A stretch of 64,000 nucleotides of DNA, taken from Globodera rostochiensis. Taxonomy: Eukaryota > Nematoda > Chromadorea > Rhabditida > Heteroderidae. Position 1 is the stretch's first letter. Each line of letters starts with the position of its first letter. Both the position numbers and the translations under genes were made by a program. The stretch covers positions 4,314,393-4,378,392 of the forward strand of contig JAEVLN010000005.1 in assembly GCA_018350325.1 (NCBI GenBank), written 5' to 3'. This document shows positions 59,145 through 64,000 of this stretch, one piece after another. Under the pieces are notes generated by a model. That model did no database searches. It was not told the DNA's origin and saw only the letters and a program-made list of their open reading frames with translations.

Positions 59145-59483
59145 TCAAATACTTCCCAAATTTGAATTTACAATTTCCTGAACATTTGTCGCGGCATTCT
59201 CTTCTACAGAATGTCCATCGACAGAATTTGGATGAAATTGCTTTTTCCATTTATACAAAGTCGTTCCAATTTTCAACATTTTGGCAATGTCCTCGTCTCT
59301 AATTTCAGGATTTTTGTCCTTTGGCGCCGGCGTTTTCAAATCTTCGGCTTCACCTTTGTCCCACCAGCCTTCTCCGAATATTTCATCAAATGTTTTGAGC
59401 TCCAATTTTACGGATTCGGCTTTGTCCATTAAATTTGTTGCGATGAAGAATGCAAACAAAATTAAAATCCAAAATTCTTCCAT
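59145..59483 (-). CDS. Intronless single-HTH mini-gene of the secreted family (112 aa)
   Basis: A precise in-frame deletion joins KGEAEDLKTPAP of exon 1 to KDKNPEIRDEDIAKM of exon 2, removing the NST repeats, HTH repeats 1 and 2 and the intron. The result is signal peptide (MEEFWILILFAFFIATN), acidic FDEIFGEGWWDK block, one HTH (IAKMLKIGTTLYKWKKQF, two residues shorter than usual) and the normal tail ending NSNLGSI. The open frame is uninterrupted, which for a random deletion is a one-in-three event. No promoter block is recognisable upstream. It could be a functional minimal version or a young pseudogene. Confidence 0.65.
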   Translation of the reverse strand: MEEFWILILFAFFIATNLMDKAESVKLELKTFDEIFGEGWWDKGEAEDLKTPAPKDKNPEIRDEDIAKMLKIGTTLYKWKKQFHPNSVDGHSVEENAATNVQEIVNSNLGSI

Positions 59484-59646
59484 TTTATTTGGGCAAAAAA
59501 CTTCTGAATTTAGAGAAATTCATATTTAATTCGAATTAATTTTATAAATTTAAAAGGGAAAAATTTGTCAACAATTTTTGTGTTAAAGAATTTCTCTCAA
59601 AAATTTTTTCGGAATACGGTAGTTCTGAGACTTTACATATTATAAG

Positions 59647-59945
59647 TATATACCATTCGGCTCTACTCTAAGGTTAACGCACAAATCCGGAAATTGGCGG
59701 AAACAACTTTGAAGCAAGTTATGAGCCCGGGACTGAAGTGTCTTTTCCAGTCTAAGCCTTTCAAAAGCTAGTATTCATTAGGCTTAGGCCTAAGTCAACC
59801 TGGGCTATGGGTACATTAGGCTTAGCCGAAACGACCTTAATCGCTGGGCAACTGAGCCCCCACCGGAAAAGACACTTCAATTCGGGCTAATAAATTGCTT
59901 TACGGATTTGTGCGTTAGTCTCAGAATGGAGTCGAATGGTATATA
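59647..59945. mobile_element. Fold-back element with ATATACCATTCG ends, 299 bp
   Basis: The left end TATATACCATTCGGCTC and right end GAGTCGAATGGTATATA are inverted. Pairing continues inward through AACGCACAAATCCG and GAAGTGTCTTTTCC to a centre with tandem ATTAGGCTTAGGCC words. There is no coding capacity. A single matching end occurs at 8437. Confidence 0.8.
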
Positions 59946-60144
59946 ATTGTTAAATTTTGAACACGTATTCCGACCGATTTTAACAACTTTTCTAATATTT
60001 TAAGGAGTAACAAATATTTACAAATTTTTACAATATTAATACATATTATTTAGCTTTGCTAAAAAATGATTGAAAGTAATAATGTCAATCTCATAAATAT
60101 TTTTTCTTTAACATTTGAACCGGGACCAAATCAATTTCTTGACA

Positions 60145-60261
60145 TTACTCGGATAGGCGAGTTACAATGCTCCGACTGTAGCGATGAAGAAAGCCACTTG
60201 GCTTTTCGAGTGAATTTGTTGCAAAAAATGCCACCAAAATTAAAATCCAAAATTCTTCCAT
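60145..60261 (-). pseudogene. HTH-family signal-peptide fragment fused to other sequence
   Basis: MEEFWILILVAFFATNSLEK is followed by 18 unrelated codons and a stop at 60145-60147. The junction lies right after the signal peptide. The bases beyond include GAACCGGGACCAAATCAA, a piece of the family's upstream module, so the fragment arose by recombination between two copies. Confidence 0.8.
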
Positions 60262-60704
60262 TTTATTTGGGCAAAATAACCACTGAATTCAGTGGCATTT
60301 ATATGAAATTCCAAAAATGATATGGAAAAATTTGTCAACGTTTTTGTTTCAAGAATCTCAAAAATTTTCTTAAATTTTATGAATAATAAATATTCACAAA
60401 TTTTTACAATATTAATAAATAATTATTTAACTTTGCTAAAAATTGAATAATGTCAGTCCACAATTAAAATGGGCATTCACATGAATCATATTCTATAAAA
60501 TTATCTTAACGATCGATTGTGAATAGTCAAAATGAAAAATAATAATTTATAAAAATTGGCCCGGGAGGAAAAGTGGCATTTGTTTATACATGTTTTAATA
60601 GCAATTGGAAATTAAATTTCGGTAATACTAAGTTTATTCCTTCCTCACCCATTTTTGAAAATTATTTGATTTTTTAAAGTCGATAAAAGGTGCTTTTTGA
60701 CCAT
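60262..60704. other. Upstream region of the 60.26 kb fragment and 3' flank of the next gene
   Basis: 60445-60492 carries the promoter block in degraded form (CAGTCCACAATTAAAATGGG, CATTCACATGAATCATAT). 60500-60580 has the GATCGATTGTGAATAG and GGAGGAAAAGTGGCATTT words found upstream of other copies. Confidence 0.5.
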
Positions 60705-61809
60705 TCATTCAAATGGTCTTCTAATTGCAATTTTCAAATTCCCATTTGCCGCGGCATTCTCTTCATCGACAGAATTTGGATGAAATTGCTGTCGTTCAAA
60801 TTGTTTTTTCCATCTTAACAAAGTGCGTGTTCCAATTTTCAACATTTTGGCAATTTCCTCGTCTCTAATTTCAGGATTTTTGTCCTTAATTTCATAATAA
60901 CGTTTCATCAATTCCTTTTGTTTGTTATGGTTATGTTGTGGTTCTGTTAAATAATTTTAAAAATAAATTAATAATAAATTTGGGCCCGAAATACTCACTG
61001 GTTTGGCAAAGTTTACTTTTCCAAGCGTAAATTGTTGCAACACAAATTCCCAACTCTTTCGCGATTTCGTGATGATATGAATTTTTGAATCCGGCCCGCT
61101 TTAACTCGGCTTTTCTTTGATCAAATTTCTCTAACAAATGTTTACGTTCTTCTTCGTTATATAACACTTTTTGACTTAGGCCTAATTCTTTTTTCCATTT
61201 ATATATTTTTTTTCGACAGACTTTTAAATGTTTCCCAATTTTCTCCTCAATTTGAACCCATTCTTTTTTCGAATATTTTCCTTTTTGCTTAAATTCGTCT
61301 TTCATTGCGTGGAATTTGTCGATTATTTTACGTTTTCGCTCATTTTCAGCAATATTTTCGTTTGAAGTAATTTCGTTCTGTTCCTCGCCATTTTTGGCAT
61401 TCTCAGAGTGATCAGACTCTGTGAGAGGAGAATTCTGATCAGTTGAATTGGGTTCAATTTGTCCAAGCTGATCAGTTGAATTGGGTTCAATTTGTCCAAG
61501 CTGATCAGTTGAATTGGGTTCAATTTGTCCAAGCTGATCAGTTGAATTGGGTTCAATTTTTCCAAGCTGATCCGTTGAATTGGGTTCAATTTGTCCAATT
61601 TGGGTGTTCTGCCGGTCGATTTGGTGATGGACATTTTGTTCAAGCGTTAATTTATCCCATTCGTCGGCTTTGTCCTTGTCCCACCAGCCTTCTCCGAATA
61701 TTTCATCAATTATTTTGTGTGGCGTTTCCTCTAATTGCACGGATTTCGCTTTGTCGAATGAATTTGTTGCAAAAAACAACACAAAAATTAAAATCCAAAA
61801 TTTTTCCAT
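60705..61809 (-). CDS. Secreted triple-HTH protein, intact copy with longest repeat tract (349 aa)
   Basis: Exon 1 61809-60999, intron 60998-60944 (55 bp, phase 1), exon 2 60943-60705; 1050 nt in frame. It has five QxGxIEPNSTD units in a row, one as LGKIEP, so five N-glycosylation sequons. The acidic block differs: KIIDEIFGEGWWDKDKADEW followed by DKLTLEQ, without KTPAPTNFG. HTH 1 is IYKWKKELG; HTH 2 lacks about five residues before IAKELG; HTH 3 is LLRWKKQFE. The tail is replaced by NLKIAIRRPFE. The start is MEKFWILIF, with an in-frame upstream ATG at 61863 that I reject by alignment. Confidence 0.82.
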
Positions 61810-62003
61810 TTTATTTGTGCAGATAAACATCCTGAATTTAGGGGATTTTATAGGGAATTCCAATCAATTTATAATTAAATGGAAAAATTTGTTAATTATT
61901 TTGTGTTAAAGATTTTTTCAAAAATAATAATTTTAACAAATTTTCAAATAATAATAAATATTATTTAGCTTTCATATAAAATGGATTGAAAGTAATAAAT
62001 AAC

Positions 62004-62125
62004 TTCTACAATTTAAATGGGCATTCATATAAATCATATTGTTTAATTCACCCGAATCAATTCCTGACATCTCATAAATATTTTTCCTAAGCCTTTTGAA
62101 CCGGGACCAAATCAATTTCGTAAAT
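62004..62125 (-). promoter_or_regulatory. Partly degraded promoter block and modules of the 61.8 kb gene
   Basis: One arm of the inverted repeat is lost (CTTCTACAATTTAAATGGGC), but CATTCATATAAATCATATTG is intact. TTCCTGACATCTCATAAATA and GAACCGGGACCAAATCAATT follow at 62060-62115. Confidence 0.45.
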
Positions 62126-62429
62126 ATTTTTCCTATAATAATAATTAGGGCTGGGATTTTTATTGACTAAAAAAACGTAGATATTAACCAAAAACCTTAA
62201 AAAGTGCAATAAATATTGATTAAAAAATGCGATAAAACTGACTCAATCCAATCAATTTGTGCGTCCTTTTCGACGTATGTTACATCCTTGAATGCACAGA
62301 TTTAAGCTTTCTCAGATCGGCAAGATCTCAAATGATGAGTTGGTCACTTGGAAGGAGACTGATCAGACAGTCGTTTCCCCCGTGGGTGTCCCCAATTGTC
62401 AATGTTCAATTCATGAGAAGATTGTTTGG
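62126..62429. other. Spacer beginning with a TAGGGCTGGGATTTTTA element end
   Basis: TAGGGCTGGGATTTTTA at 62147 repeats the left end at 5897. No matching right end was found, and no gene. Confidence 0.4.
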
Positions 62430-62834
62430 CGAGTGGGTTACAATTGAGGAGAAAATTGCTAATCATTTAAATGTCAATGGTTCAAAAATATATAAATGGA
62501 AAAAAAGAATTAAACTTAAGCCAAAAAGTGTTCAATAAAAAAGAAGAACGTAAACATTTTGTAGAGAAATTTAATAAAATGAAAGCCGAGTTAAAGCGGG
62601 GCGGATTCAAAAACTCTTATCATCACGAAATTGATGATTGTCGCGAAAGATTTGGGTGTCACTTTTAGAACAATTTCTAATTGGAAAAATGAACTTGGCC
62701 AAACCAGTGAGTTTTTCGACCTAATTTTATTTATTTATTTTAATTAAAATTATTTAACAGAACTAAATAAACACTCCGACAGCGAACAAAAAAAATTGAT
62801 GAAACGTTATATGAAATTAAGGACCAAAATCCTA
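62430..62834 (+). pseudogene. HTH-family pseudogene truncated at both ends
   Basis: It contains most of HTH 1 (IEEKIANHLNVNGSKIYKWK), HTH 2 with two frameshifts, a well-preserved intron (GTGAGT...TTTAACAG, 62708-62760) and the first 25 codons of exon 2, broken at a lost base in RYY. It stops at AAAATCCT and joins CTTATCGGCACCGCC, half of the GC hairpin (62856-62873). Confidence 0.85.
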
Positions 62835-63119
62835 TGGGCTGTAAGTCTTGGGATGCGCTTATCGGCACCGCCGGAGCACTCTGCCCCTCATTCCGGTTCT
62901 CAGCTGGATTTGGCTCGGAATTCGCGCTCAAGGACTTCATTGCTAGTGCACAGACGTGTGTGGGTCGTGTGCAAAGATTCTGAAAAAAATGTTGTTTTGT
63001 TTCCTTTTTGCGAGGTTTTACATTTAGTAAAACTAAAAACGGAGTCCAGATTCGTGATCAGCGCATCAAATTTAGTGGGAAAAGACTTTTTCCGGCTGAT
63101 TTAGGTTTAAAATGTTGCC

Positions 63120-64000
63120 ATGAAATTTTGGTGCATTCTGTATTTCCAGAACACCAAATAACAAATTCTGGTTCATAACTTTCCGGAAAGCCTAATTCTG
63201 GTTCATAATTTACCGGAAAGCCTAATTCTGGTTCAGATGGCTTTCTGGAGCAGATTCTGCTGCATTCTGTATTTTCAGAACACCAAATAACAAATTCTGG
63301 TTCATAACTTTCCGGAAAGCCTAATTCTGGTTCATAATTAACCGGAAAGCCTAATTCTGGTTCAGATGGCTTTCTGGAGCAGATTCTGCTGCATTCTGTA
63401 TTTCCAGAACACCAAATAACAAATTCTGGTTCATAACTTTCCGGAAAGCATAATTCTGGTTCATAATTAACCGGAAAGCCTAATTCTGGTTCAGATGGCT
63501 TTCCGGAGCAGATTCTGCTGCATTCTGTATTTCCAGAACACCAAATAACAAATTCTGGTTCATAACTTTCCGGAAAGCCTAATTCTGGTTCATAACTTTC
63601 CGGAAAGCCTAAATGGTTCAGATGGCTTTCCGAAGCAGCAGATTCTGCTGCATTCTGTATTTCCAGAACACCAAATAACAAATTCTGGTTCATAACTTTC
63701 CGGAAAGCCTAATTCTGGTTCATAATTAACCGGAAAGCCTAATTCTGGTTCATAACTTTCCGGAAAGCCTAATTCTGGTTCATAATTAACCGGAAAGCCT
63801 AATTCTGGTTCAGATGGCTTTCCGGAGCAGATTCTGCTGCATTCTGTATTTCCAGAACACCAAATAACAAATTATGGTTCATAACTTTCCGGAAAGCCTA
63901 ATTCTGGTTCATAATTAACCGGAAAGCCTAATTCTGGTTCAGATGGCTTTCCGGAGCAGATTTTGCTGCATTCTTCTTAACTTTCCGGAAAGCCTAATTC
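63120..64000. repeat. Satellite array D, composite units of about 100-130 bp
   Basis: Units combine GGTTCATAACTTTCCGGAAA-GCCTAATTCT, a GGTTCATAATTAACCGG variant and a block with GCAGATTCTGCTGCATTCTG + TATTTCCAGAACACCAAATA. The number of the short sub-unit per long unit varies from one to four. The reverse complement shares ATGAACCAGAATT and CCGGAAAG with arrays B and C. It runs past base 64000. A 211-codon minus frame is a translation of the repeat. Confidence 0.95.

Noticed and set aside
63058..63693. 211-codon minus-strand frame (PELGFPESYEPEF type)
   Set aside because: Translation of satellite D; not maintained in later units.

Overview
The window is a repeat-saturated, AT-rich nuclear segment from a nematode. 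The evidence is a KSAYMRFG-repeat FMRFamide-like neuropeptide gene (flp-6 type), a cuticle collagen with the nematode C-terminal signature, a two-pore-domain (TWK/K2P) potassium channel, and genes with 50-100 bp GT-AG introns. A plant-parasitic tylenchid (cyst-nematode-like) is my guess for the clade. It rests on the general look of the window and on no diagnostic gene.

Layout. 1-1689 is a 20-22 bp minisatellite. About 2.5-31 kb holds a dispersed array of one gene family: secreted proteins with three helix-turn-helix (HTH)-like repeats. The array is mixed with satellites (10.6, 18.8 and 27.2 kb) and many non-autonomous DNA transposons. 31.5-39.9 kb is gene-poor with G/C homopolymers, nested hAT-like insertions and a 600 bp polypyrimidine tract. 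39.9-53.8 kb carries three conserved plus-strand genes (flp-6 type, a cuticle collagen with a U2 snRNA gene in its second intron, a K2P channel), which are visibly more GC-rich than the array. 54.4-62.8 kb returns to the HTH family, with a GC-rich unassigned block and a decayed secreted-protein gene between copies. 63.1-64.0 kb is another satellite that runs off the end.

The main system is the HTH family: 17 loci, of which seven have an intact two-exon reading frame, one is truncated by a nonsense codon, one is a fused 112-codon mini-gene, one is cut by a perfectly dated hAT insertion, and seven are fragments. All complete copies share a signal peptide, an acidic KTFDEIFGEGWWDKGEAEDLK block, a tract with a variable number of in-frame QLGQIEPNSTD repeats, two HTH-like repeats in exon 1, and a third HTH plus Ser/Asn tail in exon 2. 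The intron is always in phase 1. Upstream of most copies lies a conserved promoter-like block with a GCCCA...TGGGC inverted repeat and a tandem module containing GGGACCAAATCAATATT. A secreted, multi-HTH, copy-variable family suggests exported DNA- or chromatin-binding effectors, but that function is inference.

A second theme is the transposon content. Many elements have hAT-like ends (TAGRG...CYCTA) with 8 bp target duplications, and their flanks are made of different self-complementary low-complexity words. A GC-rich hairpin occurs about 15 times.
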